DNA of 64,000 nucleotides, from assembly GCF_015832195.1 (NCBI RefSeq), contig NC_052018.1, forward strand, positions 51,211,666-51,275,665. The letters are read 5' to 3'. The notes beneath the pieces are model-generated. The model did no database searches and was not told the origin of the DNA. It was given only the letters and a program-made list of their open reading frames with translations. Shown here piece by piece: positions 38,811 to 49,207 of the stretch. The stretch's first letter is position 1. Every line of letters starts with the position of its first letter. The translations under genes and the position numbers were made by a program. The stretch comes from Motacilla alba alba. Its lineage: Eukaryota; Chordata; Aves; Passeriformes; Motacillidae.

Positions 38811-38840
38811 GAGCGGAGCGGAGCGGTGCGGAGCGGAGGA
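38811..38840 (+). repeat. Short GAGCG pentanucleotide repeat in CpG island
   Basis: About five copies of GAGCG, one altered to GTGCG, lie in the promoter island. The array is too short to be strongly unstable. Confidence 0.6.
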
Positions 38841-39077
38841 GGGCGCGGGAGGGGGGCACGAGCATCCTCCAGGCCGAAGCTCCGTTTGGCTTTCCGGGCT
38901 CCGCGCCGGCGAGCGGGAGGCGCTTCGGCAGCAGTACCGGCGAAGTACCTGCGGATCGGCTTTCCTCCTCCTCGCTGCTCGCTGGCTTCTTTCAGTTTGG
39001 TGGCGGTGGAGCTTTTTTTTTTTTTTCCCTTCCTTCTTAACCCTCCCTCAAATCCAGGGAGACGCTTCTGAAGCGGG

Positions 39078-39079
39078 GT
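39078..39079 (+). other. CLVS2: Possible splice donor of a noncoding leader exon
   Basis: The sequence GCGGG|GTGAGCGC fits a good splice donor (GGG|GTGAGC). If used, sequence upstream of 39078 would be a noncoding first exon spliced to an acceptor between it and the ATG at 39622. I see no strong polypyrimidine-AG acceptor in that interval, so an unspliced 5' UTR is equally possible. Confidence 0.3.
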
Positions 39080-39090
39080 GAGCGCTGATC

Positions 39091-39098
39091 TTACGTAA
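39091..39098. promoter_or_regulatory. Palindromic bZIP site TTACGTAA
   Basis: The perfect 8-bp palindrome TTACGTAA is the optimal PAR-bZIP/NFIL3 (D-box) site and is also bound by some C/EBP factors. It sits in an AT-rich pocket of the CpG island, 524 bp upstream of the CLVS2 start codon. That makes it less likely to be background than the GC boxes. Regulation of CLVS2 by these factors is inference. Confidence 0.4.
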
Positions 39099-39179
39099 AT
39101 GGTGCTGCTCCGGGGAGGGCATCTCCCCTGCCAGCCCCGGGCCAGGGGAGCATCCTCGGGCGCCGCTCGCCCTGCCTAG
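39099..39179 (+). other. Possible upstream ORF (26 codons) in CLVS2 leader
   Basis: An ATG directly after the TTACGTAA palindrome opens a 26-codon frame ending at TAG 39177-39179. It matters only if transcription starts upstream of 39099 and the segment is not removed by splicing at the possible donor at 39078. Its peptide is unlike anything I know. Confidence 0.3.
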
Positions 39180-39235
39180 CGACCGGGCTTCTCGCTGCCG
39201 CCCTGCCCGAGATCCGCACCGGCAGCGGCACCGGC

Positions 39236-39244
39236 GGGGGCGGG
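39236..39244 (+). promoter_or_regulatory. GC box (Sp1/KLF-type)
   Basis: GGGGGCGGG lies 378 bp upstream of the CLVS2 start codon in the CpG island. It is a good Sp1/KLF match, but chance occurrence is likely in such GC-rich DNA. Confidence 0.4.
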
Positions 39245-39317
39245 CGGTGAGCAGCAGCCGGCAGCCCGCAGCCCCGCTCCCGGCGGGTTTCGGCGCCTCC
39301 GCGGACCGGCTGCGGGG

Positions 39318-39371
39318 ATGATGCGGCGCGTTGGACCCCGCGGCGGGGAGGGCGCTATGTCAGAGAGATAA
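39318..39371 (+). other. Upstream ORF in CLVS2 5' leader (17 codons)
   Basis: Two adjacent ATGs (39318 and 39321) open a frame that takes in a third ATG at 39357 and stops at TAA 39369-39371. It encodes [17 protein letters not shown] and ends 250 bases before the CLVS2 start codon. It is out of frame with CLVS2. If the mature leader includes it, it could lower initiation at the main start. No protein function is proposed. Confidence 0.45.
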
Positions 39372-39621
39372 CGCGCCTCCGCCAGCAGCCCGGGGGCAGT
39401 CTCGGTGCCAGCCCCCCCCGGGACCCGGCTGCCTGGGAGCCGCTCGCATCTCGGCGGACGGACTGGCCGCGGCGGCGGGGCCGGGGAGCGGCGGGGCGAG
39501 GCCCGGCGCGGCGGAGGAGCGGCGGCCGGCCGTGCCGGGGCACCCCGCCTCGGGGGGACAAGCGGCCGGGAGGCTGAGGAGCACAGGCAGCAGAGCCGGG
39601 GAGGAGGAGGAGGGCAGCGCC

Positions 39622-40010
39622 ATGACTCATTTGCAGGCGGGTCTCTCCCCGGAGACTCTGGAGAAAGCCCGGCTGGAGCTGAACGAGAACCCCGACACCT
39701 TGCACCAGGACATCCAGGAGGTGCGGGACATGGTCATCACCCGGCCGGACATCGGCTTCCTCCGCACCGACGATGCCTTCATCCTGCGGTTTCTGCGGGC
39801 CAGGAAGTTTCAGCACTTCGAGGCGTTTCGCCTCCTGGCCCAATACTTTGAATATCGCCAGCAGAACCTGGACATGTTTAAGAGCTTCAAGGCCACAGAC
39901 CCGGGCATCAAGCAAGCGCTGAAGGATGGTTTCCCTGGCGGGCTGGCCAACCTGGACCACTACGGCAGGAAGATTCTCGTCCTTTTTGCTGCCAACTGGG
40001 ACCAGAGCAG
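39622..40010 (+). CDS. CLVS2: Clavesin-2, coding exon 1 (residues 1-130)
   Basis: This exon encodes the N-terminal 130 residues of clavesin-2, a Sec14/CRAL-TRIO protein. From family knowledge, clavesins are neuron-enriched, bind PtdIns(3,5)P2, associate with clathrin-coated vesicles of the trans-Golgi and endosomes, and affect lysosome morphology. The protein starts [20 protein letters not shown]. Residues about 27-80 form the helical CRAL-TRIO N-terminal region with the typical [16 protein letters not shown] core (48-63). Residues about 96-130 ([16 protein letters not shown] at 112-127) begin the lipid-binding fold. The start ATG has G at -3 (gcgccATGA). The frame stays open upstream without an in-frame ATG, so this is the natural start, and it matches the family N-terminus. 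CLVS1 is recalled to have a longer N-terminus and to differ at several positions here, so CLVS2 is preferred. The exon ends agcAG|GTAAAA in phase 2, splitting Arg130. No frameshift or stop is seen. Gln64 may differ from the mammalian residue (from memory). Confidence 0.96.
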
Positions 40011-42049
40011 GTAAAAGCAGAGGCACTATCCCACCTCAACCCCTTCTCTCCAAGGGAAATGTGTGGGAAAGCGGTGCCAGCGCAGAGAGAGAGAGGGTGG
40101 GCAGCAGGGACACACCCGGCGCTGCCCACAGGGGGCTGGGCAGCAGCCTGGAAGGCAGAGGGAGATAATAAAGGAGAAATACGTTTTGTAGCTTAGAGTC
40201 CTTCCAAGCAGCTCATCCTTTGGGGTGTGAATTTTGGGAGGCAGGTAGACGCTGCTGGAGTGCTCTTCTCAACTGTCTGCTAGGAGGTTTACACCCTTCT
40301 GCCTCCCCTCAGCCGAAGTGAGCTGGCACGTAGATGATGTGCTTATCCCCCAGACAAAGGCTGGTTGCACTCTCGGCTGGTCTTTCTGTTTCAGCATACA
40401 CAGAGCTGCTCAGGTGCCATGGGAGAAAGTGGGAGATGCTGTGTGTAGAACAAGAGTATGGCTTTTAAGCTGAAAAGTTTGCCTGTGCAGGAAGCTGAGA
40501 CTCTGAATCCTTTCCCTCCGCTGAAGAAAGCTCTTCCTGAGCCACCTAGAAATGCCAGGATGGAAGTTCCTGTAACCACTTCTTTTTCCACTCATGCTGC
40601 TCCCAATGTCAATTCTCTGCATAATAATCCGAGTACACAAAGCTTTGACAGCAAATGGAAAACTGGTGTCTAGAACACTTTCTGATCTTTTTTTTGGGAC
40701 TACTTTAACCTGGAGATGATTTAGTAGGGTGACCCAAGAACTGTCTCACATCAAGGCCCTTTTTAGCAATTGGCTTGATATTATGTCACACTATTTGTTT
40801 ATTCTAAATACATTGTGGGAGAGTCACGCTCAGTTTCTCCTGCAGTCTAAAATTATACCCACAAAAATGGCTTGATTTCAGTACATTTAAACTCTCTAAA
40901 ACCTGCTTCTGTGAGCACTGCACTGTTTTCTTTGGCTCCCAACCTGAGTGCAGGTTTAGGATCTGTTTTCTCACTTTTTAGTGAGAAAACTTAAAATCTT
41001 GTAAGTTGCCATCCTTATTGCCGTCAACATAGTGCTCAGTGCTCAGTGCAGGTTTCCTCAGCTCAGCTACTTTGAAACTTTGGGGGATTCAAACAACTGT
41101 CAGCATGGATAAAAAGGACAAAATCTGGGGGAGAGGCATGTTTAACTTTGCCCTTCAGGTGTTTGTTTAGCTGTCCTCTTGCGGGCTGTGTGGATTGCCA
41201 TCACAGGGAGCATTCCCACAGCTCCCTGCCCCAGCTGGTGTTACAGCTATGGACAGGCTTCTCTCCAGAGGGATGCTGGCCCACCTTGGCTTTCCTCTCC
41301 TTCAGCCATGCCAGCCACACCCACACTGTCTGTGGCAGAAGTTTCCTGTCCCTTGCTAACCCATGAAATCAAGTCTTGGGACTGGGAGAAAGCTGTCTGG
41401 CACAAATCAAAACTGCCCACAGCCAGGGTAATGACTAGAAAAGGTGGATGAATATATGCAGAGCTGGGGCCTGTGTCCTTTTTCTGCTTTGCTTTTCTAG
41501 CAGGTGGACCATAAAAGCTGAGGGAAGAGCAGTGGTGATGAGGCTAAGGACTCACTGAGAGTGTCTCCTTTCCCAGATAAGAACCTTCTTTGTTTCCCAC
41601 ATAAGGACCAGGTCAACTTTTAATTTTAAAAACGACTCCACAAACTCTTAAAAATCCCTGAAAGAAGAATTAGCAAAGAAACACATGTTTAGGACTTTTA
41701 TTTATAAGTTGTACGTCTATGATGAAGAAGTTCCCTTGTTAAAGGTAGCGCGACCTACTGTATACTGTTGTTTCTTATTAATGGAAAAATCCTAAAGCTT
41801 TGTGTGACACTTGTCATATTACTTGACTTGATCCTAGTCAAAAGAATACCAAGAATTCAAATGCAGAGATAAAGTAGCATTTAAAATAATAATTGCCGTG
41901 TAGAAAGAATAGGTTTATTTTCTTCTTGATGTTGGATACGCTGATATTTATAGTACATGAGCTCAGCTGACACAGCAATGAATTTATTGTGGTTTTTTTC
42001 ATGAAGTCCTATCGGTATGATTATGTATGCTATGACACCGAAGTGGCTG

Positions 42050-42290
42050 GGGTACGCTAGAGTACTTAATGGACGTGTTTGCAATTGGGTGCCTACTGCT
42101 TTGGAGCGCTGCATGCTCACGGCACGCCCCTCCTCCCGAGCGAGGGATTTGTTTTCAGGCAGACCACTCAGACAAAGCAGAGAGAGCTGAAGCCCAGCTG
42201 CGGGGAGTGGCTTGCAGCGAGGCACATGACGAGTCAGTGACACATCTGGGAATGGAGCTAGGTCACTTTCTTTTCTAATTAATTAAGTGC
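42050..42290. promoter_or_regulatory. GC-richer patch in CLVS2 intron 1, candidate enhancer
   Basis: Several CpGs and a higher GC content than the surrounding intron, with an AP-1/MARE-like GAGTCAG inside tgacGAGTCAGtgac (42227-42241) and a homeodomain-type TAATTAATTAA (42276-42286). No repeat family is recognised. Enhancer activity is inference from composition and motifs. Confidence 0.25.
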
Positions 42291-44740
42291 CTTCCCTTAT
42301 CTGATGCTCAGTGGCTGAACCTGGGGAGCACTGTGGAACTTATGCCTGGGCTGCCATGCACTATGTCTCAAGCTTATGCCTTAGCTGACTTGAGATATTG
42401 CAGTACATAACCCAGTGTTCCTTTTACAGCAACAATAGGAGGATTACTTACTGAAGCCTGTCTGGTTAGGCTCTCTTTGTGTGCTTCATAAACTAAGTTA
42501 ATAGAGCACAGCAAACCTCCACTTTTATCATATATGTGCAAATTATTATGGCCAGGATGTAACAATTAGGAAAAAAAAAGTTCCAATTTGTTATTTAAAT
42601 GAATAGCAGACATACTAGAGATGATTTATATAGCACTCTCAGCCTATGATTTGCATAGTTCCAATTAGAAAGAAAAGTGTGGGAGGCAAAAAATTTCTGT
42701 GGTAAAACAAGCCTGTGTACTAGATGTGAAATCATTAAATTAAAGCAGGGCCTGAAAACTGTACCAGATGTCCTGCCATCTGAACAACCCAATCAGACAT
42801 GTATTTAAAACAAACAAACAAAAAAGGAAAGGTGAAAGATAATGGGCTCAGTAGCCCAGCAGTTTTCCAGTGTGACCCAGCCTAACTCTCCACCCTGTCT
42901 GTTCTATGGGGAAAATGAAGGTCACTGGCATTCCTGCCAGGAAGCTGGATAGCACTCAGGGAGGGATCAGCCTTCCCTATTAGCTTCCAGATTGTTGATT
43001 CTTAACTACATTTGGCTTGTAGGTGTCTATGTGCATTTGAAGACTCCCTTTCCCCTAATGTGTCCAGCTGGTGAAGTTTTTTTTCAGTTAACAGTGCAAT
43101 TAACTTTAGCTTTCAGCTGCAAGGGATGTCTTGTCATGGATTGTCTTGTGTATGCTTCCTGGCACCTGGACTCAGGTTACCCAGGAATATCAGTCTATTT
43201 TGATGCTTTGTGTTTGAAACCGTTCTGGTATTAATTATATCAGGTTTTTCCCTAGAAAGTGCATTAGAAAAGTGAAAAGGTACCTAGTTCTGTCGGTGTC
43301 ACAGTGACCCAGCCAGCTCACACCATTCTCAGTGAGTATGGAAATCCCCTGCGCTCATTTACTGCTGGTTCTGCTGTTGCATCAGACAGTTTACAGCAGG
43401 GCAAAGACGGAGTCCACGGGTTTGCTTTCAAAACTGGGCTTTCACGTGCACAAGTGCTGGAAACTTTTCCCCCTGTTAAATGAAAATGTAACTTCTGTAG
43501 CTATGAGGAGCTATGGTCTGCTCCTCAGCTCATCATAAACAACAGGCAAGATGGCAAGGTATTTTTCAAAGTCTGATGGAAGCAGCATGACAAAATAAAT
43601 AGCAATGCTAAGAGTAGTAGCATATTAACAGTAAAACAACCCAACTGTTTAGCAGAGTCAATTTTTGTTTGGAAGTTATATCTTCCAAATGATAACTATT
43701 GACTAGTGTAAACACTGTCATTTTTGCTACAGTTACTCCTGCTGACTGATGCTGTTTTATTGTTTCCTAGTTTCCTCCCAGGTATCCCTGTCTGCCTATC
43801 ATCACCTGTATTTAGACTGTAGGGGTTTTGGCTAGGGAGGCTTTATGATCAATGTAAAATTTAGATCAGCTGAATCTTCATTTGTGGCTGTGACTGTTAG
43901 CCACTGGGCTAATATGTGGCATAATGAATGGTATTAAATCTGAACCTAAAAGCTAATCTGGTAAAATACTTGAAACTATTTCTATATTTTCTTTGCATTT
44001 TTTGTAACAGCGGTAGTGCTTTTTGTATTTAGAATAAGATATCCTCAAGGCATGCTGCCACTATTTAAGCAGAATAGCCATAAGAGAACTTTCAATCCCC
44101 CATCTTCTCAGCATTTAAATCTGTACACAGACTGACAAACCAAGGAGATATGAGGCATCATTTCAAAGTACCCCTTTGTGTATCTTGAGGGCTCTTGTTT
44201 TGGTGAAATTCTAAAAATATTGAGCCAGAACAGTACCTTAGAGATGGGATGATGGCTCAGAGACTTGATCAGCTTTCTCTTTTAAATCACAGTGGCACAA
44301 GAGCTCATTTGACAGAAGCCTTTTTTTTTCTTTTTTTTGTCCAAATGGTGAGGAGCTTAAAATACAGACTGTGCATTCTTTATGTGTTTCAGACCTTCAA
44401 GAGACATATGGCTCAAATTTAAGCAAAGGAGACTTACTATTTATCTCTTCTAGTTCACATCCTGAGAGGCAGATTCATGCCATTCAGTCCTAATTCTGAA
44501 AATTACTTCGAATTGCTTTCTTTTAGGGAGGACATGACAAATAGCCATAGAGATAGTAGGGCAACTCTGCTGAATCACATTATCTGTTATTCAGGGCAAA
44601 AGTGAATTGACTGGAACCAGAATCTGGTTAAACAGATGATATGGTTGATGCCACTCATCATCAAGAGCATAAGGTATTGAAAACAGCTGACACAGCTGAG
44701 TTTGACATGAGACATCTGTACCCTGCATTCTCCCTGTCCT

Positions 44741-44930
44741 CTTCTCTTCTCTTCTCTTCTCTTCTCTTCTCTTCTCTTCTCTTCTCTTCTCTTCTCTTCT
44801 CTTCTCTTCTCTTCTCTTCTCTTCTCTTCTCTTCTCTTCTCTTCTCTTCTCTTCTCTTCTCTTCTCTTCTCTTCTCTTCTCTTCTCTTCTCTTCTCTTCT
44901 CTTCTCTTCTCTTCTCTTCTCTTCTCTTCT
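44741..44930 (+). repeat. (CTTCT)38 pure pentanucleotide array
   Basis: Thirty-eight uninterrupted copies of CTTCT occupy 190 bp in intron 1 of CLVS2. All cytosines and thymines lie on one strand, a homopurine-homopyrimidine tract. The long frames covering it on both strands, made of LFSSL/EERRG repeats, are artefacts. Confidence 0.97.
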
Positions 44931-45170
44931 CTCCTCTCCTCTCCTCTCCTCTCCTCTCCTCTCCTCTCCTCTCCTCTCCTCTCCTCTCCTCTCCTCTCCT
45001 CTCCTCTCCTCTCCTCTCCTCTCCTCTCCTCTCCTCTCCTCTCCTCTCCTCTCCTCTCCTCTCCTCTCCTCTCCTCTCCTCTCCTCTCCTCTCCTCTCCT
45101 CTCCTCTCCTCTCCTCTCCTCTCCTCTCCTCTCCTCTCCTCTCCTCTCCTCTCCTCTCCTCTCCTCTCCT
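44931..45170 (+). repeat. (CTCCT)48 pure pentanucleotide array
   Basis: Forty-eight uninterrupted copies of CTCCT follow the CTTCT block without a break. The two units differ by one T-to-C change, and there is no intermixing at the junction. The array ends at TCTCTTGGCC. Confidence 0.97.
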
Positions 45171-48100
45171 TCTCTTGGCCTGGTGGAGATCACAGTGGAT
45201 GCATTGAAGAGGATATACATAGACCACATAACTTCGAGGTAAAGGTGAAAGGTCCTGGTGAAGTATTACCGAGAGTTGACAGCCATGTCTTCTAGACTGT
45301 TTTCCCCAGAAATCCTTGGAAATACATTGAATCTGTTCATGTCCCACAAAAAAAATAAATATCTCATATGACTTTTCAGTAGAAGGGAAATTGCTGCCAC
45401 TGTTAAATTATAAGAGAGTGGAATGCTCAGTGAATTGTTTGAGGTCTTCTGTTCTTGACAAATAAAGGCCCCAGTGAGGCATTTCCCTCGAAAGCTGTAT
45501 CACTCTTAGGGTAGAAATGGTAGCTGTCCCAAAGCATTTGAAAGAATCACTGTCAGTGTGGCTGTTCACTTGTCACACCTTCTCAGGCTCTATTGCTTTC
45601 AAGTCAACCTGAATGAAAATTTTCAAGAGGTAGCAGAATATGTCTTGCACACCAGTCCCTGTTTCAGTCCATCTCGAACTAGGACTCACGTAAAAAAGGA
45701 ACATTAAGAGTGCATTATATATGTGATAACATATTTCCAGCATTTGTTATTGCATTAATAACAGGACTAAAAAACTTGTCCAAGTTTTCCATTGAATTAA
45801 GCATGGTTCTATAAATAGAAGGCATTAAATCCATTTAAATTAACTGTGAGTTCTTGATTATCCTAGCAATTAGTAATATCTTGCTAGCTACAATATGTCC
45901 CATAAGAGTATGCTTAAACAAGTGAATGCAACTGGATTTAGCCATAAATTAGGATTTATTTATTCACAGCTGAACTTCAGGCTGCTACAGAACATGCACT
46001 GCAGCCAATTGGGCCCAGCACACCCTGCATATCTGACAGCGCTGGGGCAAGTCATTAAAAAACTGGTGCCAGGGCAAAATGAGTGGCTTGCTGTTCCTTA
46101 AGTACATGTTTTTACTTAGCACAGATTGGTTAGAATAAAACAGAACCATCTTCCCCTCCGACTGTACACCATAGTCTCTTCAAATTAAAGGCTAATATTT
46201 TCTTTTTTTTTTTCTTTTCCTTCAAATTAGAAAGACAGTCAAAGCTGCCTTGGACCAAATATATTTCACACTCACTAGCTTGTCCTGTTTTTCTCACTTT
46301 TGATTGGTCATATTTCTGTATCTGTATGGAAAGTAATTTCAGTGTGGAACCAAAGTTTCAGCAACAAAATCCAGAGTAATTTTGTACATCTTATTTTTAT
46401 GTAGGATTTTGATTTCTCCAAAGTCCAGCCAGGGGTGGAGAGTATTTTGTGGCAGAGCCTGTGCATCCTAGTGGTAGCAGTGAGGTGAAATGTTGGACAA
46501 CATGGAGCTGGTATGGATTAAAGAGGAGTCTTTACACAAATAACTCTGTGCTGTGTGAAAGCTTCTGTGCAGTTTCTTCAATCATGGTTTTTTGCTTGAG
46601 CTGCTTAGCCGATACTTTCAACACTCAGTGTTTTGCACCACCTATGATTTCATCTACCACACCAGGTTTATATTTCTGGCTTGCCTTAGCATGTGTTCAG
46701 AGTAAAAGCTGCTTTAAATACTCACTAATGGATTTGTCTCTCTGGTGCTCTGCACTGTAAGTAAGGTATTGAAACTAAGAGAAGAGATCCAGTAGAGAAT
46801 GAAGAATAGCTCCTATCTTCAGCTAATTGCCCTGAAGGGTATTTGAGGTGGGAAGCTTGATTGATAGTGACGTGTCCCTGTGTACTCCTGATGTAGCTTT
46901 TTTAGACTTTAAGAATACTTCAGGTACCTCCCTCTGGCAGAAAGTGTTCTTGATTGCTTTTAGTTGGACCTGTTTTGTGCAGGGCTTCTCTCTTATTTTC
47001 AGTGAGTGAACATATATAATATTGTTGTTGTGGACTGTATTTCTTAGACTATAGACCTACAATAGGAGTTGTGGTGGTGGTGAATATGCCACAGATTTGT
47101 GGAGACCCAGCCCTTGTGACTCTTACTTACTTTCTGTGGCAGCTGAAATCCTGTACCCGTTGCTGCCTGACAGTTTTCCCATTTACTTAAATGAATTAAA
47201 CAAATAATTTCTGTTTAAGTGTATAGATCTTGTAGTGGACTCTTAGGTCTACATAAAAAAAAGCACTTTTAGGTCAGTCTTAGAGAGTTGACTGGCCTCA
47301 TTATCAAAGAATCTTTGTGTCTGATGCACCAGATTTCTAGCAACCTTGTGCAATTTAGGAAGCTGTTAATCCAAGGCATGTGAAGTCTCCTTAAATTCCT
47401 TAGGGAGGACATTAGATATGTACATCTGAAACTTGGAACCCTTATTCCGGGACTGAATGTAGGGTTCTGCTTTGTGGATCCCTTCTGGAGAATGAGATCT
47501 TTTGAATGGAACAACCTAAATGTCAGGTAGGGTTGAGGCTAATTTTAGAATTTAAACATTTTTAATGTCTATTCCTTGTATGAGCTGTGGTCAAAATTGT
47601 CCTCAGACCAAGGCATTCCAAACCTCCTGTAAACCTTGGATCTCAGGAAAGTAAAGCATTAGAAATGAGTTAAATCTCAGAAAAGTTCAAAGGAGTGAAT
47701 ATGAAAAATTTTATCCCTGTCAATCAAACAAAATTAAATAAAAGTATCTCCAAAATGAAGAGAAGAATTTTGTTTTTATAAAATTACTTTTAATGCTTCC
47801 CTTTTTGTTTTCTGGGGAAAACACTTTCTCCTGTTCCGACGTTAGGAGTGTCCTTTTTTGATCCCTTTCCTGTGAATGCATAATTGGGAAGTTCACTGAG
47901 TTTTAGTTGGCTAAATAAACAAAGATGCAAAGATGTGAGGAGTCAGCTACAACAGATTAATTTCATTTGTGTTATTTCCTTTTGCAGATATTTTCAAAAT
48001 ACAGTTATGTCCCCAACAGAACAGTGTGCTCATTGTATTAAAGCAAGTCGATTTTAGTATAATTTAATTTAATTTCTAAGTAGGCACACATGCTCTTTGC

Positions 48101-48348
48101 TACATATGCAGAATGGTGAAGAATTCTCTAGGGGACTCACAATTTAAAAAAAACTTCTGTTTGATGCCATCATGGGAGACATTTAAAGGGCCTTGCTTAA
48201 AAATATCTGTACACTGAATATTTAACTCTTTCATTTCTGGAATATTTGTATTGCTGATTTTTTCAGGTTTAACTTTCTAGTGCCTCATTTGATATTGTGG
48301 TGTGGACTGGCAAATTTATGTCTGTTTTGGTAACTGTTTATAAAATCC

Positions 48349-48458
48349 TACAATCCTAGAATGGTTTGGGTTGGAAGGGACCTCAAAGATCATCCAGTTC
48401 TAACTCTTCTGCCATGAACAGGGGCACCTTCAGTAGACAAACACTTCAAAGCCCTAGT
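48349..48458 (-). mobile_element. CR1 LINE 3' scrap in CLVS2 intron 1
   Basis: 'aatcctagaatggtttgggttggaagggacctcaaagatcatccagttctaac' is a near-consensus reverse-complement CR1 3' end. It breaks off after about 110 bp. Confidence 0.85.
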
Positions 48459-49032
48459 GTGTGTTACCTTCTGCTTTTAGGATCTTTGAGTTATCAGCCT
48501 TCTGTACTCGTGGATTTAAGAGAAAAAAAATTACACAGAGAGTGGGATAAGGAGAGCATGTGGAAATTCCCAATTTTAGTTGATAATTTTTTAGGACCTA
48601 TTATTTCATTTCCTTAGGAAAATATAGGAGGAAACTTTGGATCTATGCTTCTGGTATTAGTCTCAGGTTTTGGTATCCTTGTGATTTTAGAAAAAAATAC
48701 AATTTGTATTGTATAGCTCTTATACAGACGTGCAATTCCACATAAAGATACTAAGGCAGCTTAGGATACTATGGAATAGTTCAAATCTGTTTTTGATGTG
48801 TTACATTCATGTAGTTTGTTCTGGCTGGCTGGTGGTCTATAGGCACACAATCCTGCTCCAGAAGATGAGCTCAACTAATTGAGCTTTGGAGGATTTCCCA
48901 GATTTAGGCGCTTCTGAGAGCACATTTGCACTCTTGGATTTAAACATTTCATAAAGGGAGACTACTCAGAACTTCTCCACCTCTGTGGTCAGGCGCTCCT
49001 TTCCTAACCAAATCTCCTCTTCCCATTCTCAG

Positions 49033-49207
49033 GTACACGCTGGTGGATATTCTGCGTGCCATACTTCTTTCTTTAGAAGCCATGATAGAAGACCCTGAGC
49101 TGCAAGTGAATGGATTTGTTTTGATTATAGACTGGAGCAACTTCACCTTCAAGCAAGCCTCCAAGCTCACACCAAGCATGCTTAGATTAGCCATAGAGGG
49201 CCTTCAG
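49033..49207 (+). CDS. CLVS2: Clavesin-2, coding exon 2 (residues 130/131-188)
   Basis: This exon is preceded by a pyrimidine-rich acceptor (ttcccattctcAG) and followed by the donor CAG|GTACCA. Its first base completes the Arg130 codon left open by the exon at 39622-40010, giving an in-frame [14 protein letters not shown] junction. It encodes 58 further residues, [20 protein letters not shown] at the start and [13 protein letters not shown] at the end, including the β-strand/turn [10 protein letters not shown] (about 158-167) of the CRAL-TRIO (Sec14) lipid pocket. It ends in phase 0 after Gln188, where the family continues with the second half of the lipid-binding domain. A full-length clavesin-2 is about 327 residues, so roughly 140 residues are missing from this window and should lie beyond base 64000. 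The reading frame is intact and the conservation is very high, so this is a functional exon, not a retrocopy. Confidence 0.96.

Larger units (their letters stand above)
38390..40010 (+). promoter_or_regulatory. CLVS2: CpG island, CLVS2 promoter and first exon
   Basis: Base composition changes abruptly near 38390-38480 from about 40% GC to very GC- and CpG-rich sequence, and this continues to the end of coding exon 1. The densest CpG blocks are about 38480-38980 and 39110-39990. No TATA box stands out, so initiation is probably dispersed, as at most CpG-island promoters of neuronal genes. Sp1-type GC boxes are visible at 38762-38771 (GAGGCGGGGC) and 39236-39244 (GGGGGCGGG). A T run of about 15 bases near 39013-39027 interrupts the island. 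The transcription start itself cannot be placed from sequence. Confidence 0.85.
40011..49032 (+). other. CLVS2: CLVS2 intron between coding exons 1 and 2
   Basis: This 9,022-bp intron has GT...AG ends (GTAAAAGCAG at the donor, cattctcAG at the acceptor) and phase 2. It holds a GC-richer patch near 42050-42290, the long CTTCT/CTCCT array at 44741-45170, a short T-rich run near 44321-44338 and a small CR1 scrap near 48349. I see no other exon. The open frames inside it are short, unlike known proteins, or lie in the simple repeat. Confidence 0.9.

Noticed and set aside
39331..39621. In-frame N-terminal extension of CLVS2 from a TTG at 39331
   Set aside because: There is no in-frame upstream ATG; a TTG start is not expected. 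The ATG at 39622 has a good context and gives the known family N-terminus.
38370..39623. Several 80-233-codon frames on both strands of the CpG island
   Set aside because: GC-rich DNA lacks stop codons. The frames are R/A/G/P-rich and unlike known proteins, and none precedes the CLVS2 ATG in frame with a credible start.
39355..40129. Minus-strand frames opposite CLVS2 exon 1 (223, 87, 73 codons)
   Set aside because: They are shadows of the coding exon and the CpG island. No splice or start signals support an antisense gene.
44591..45347. Frames of 188-228 codons with LFSSL or EERRG repeats
   Set aside because: They are translations of the pure CTTCT/CTCCT array in every phase.
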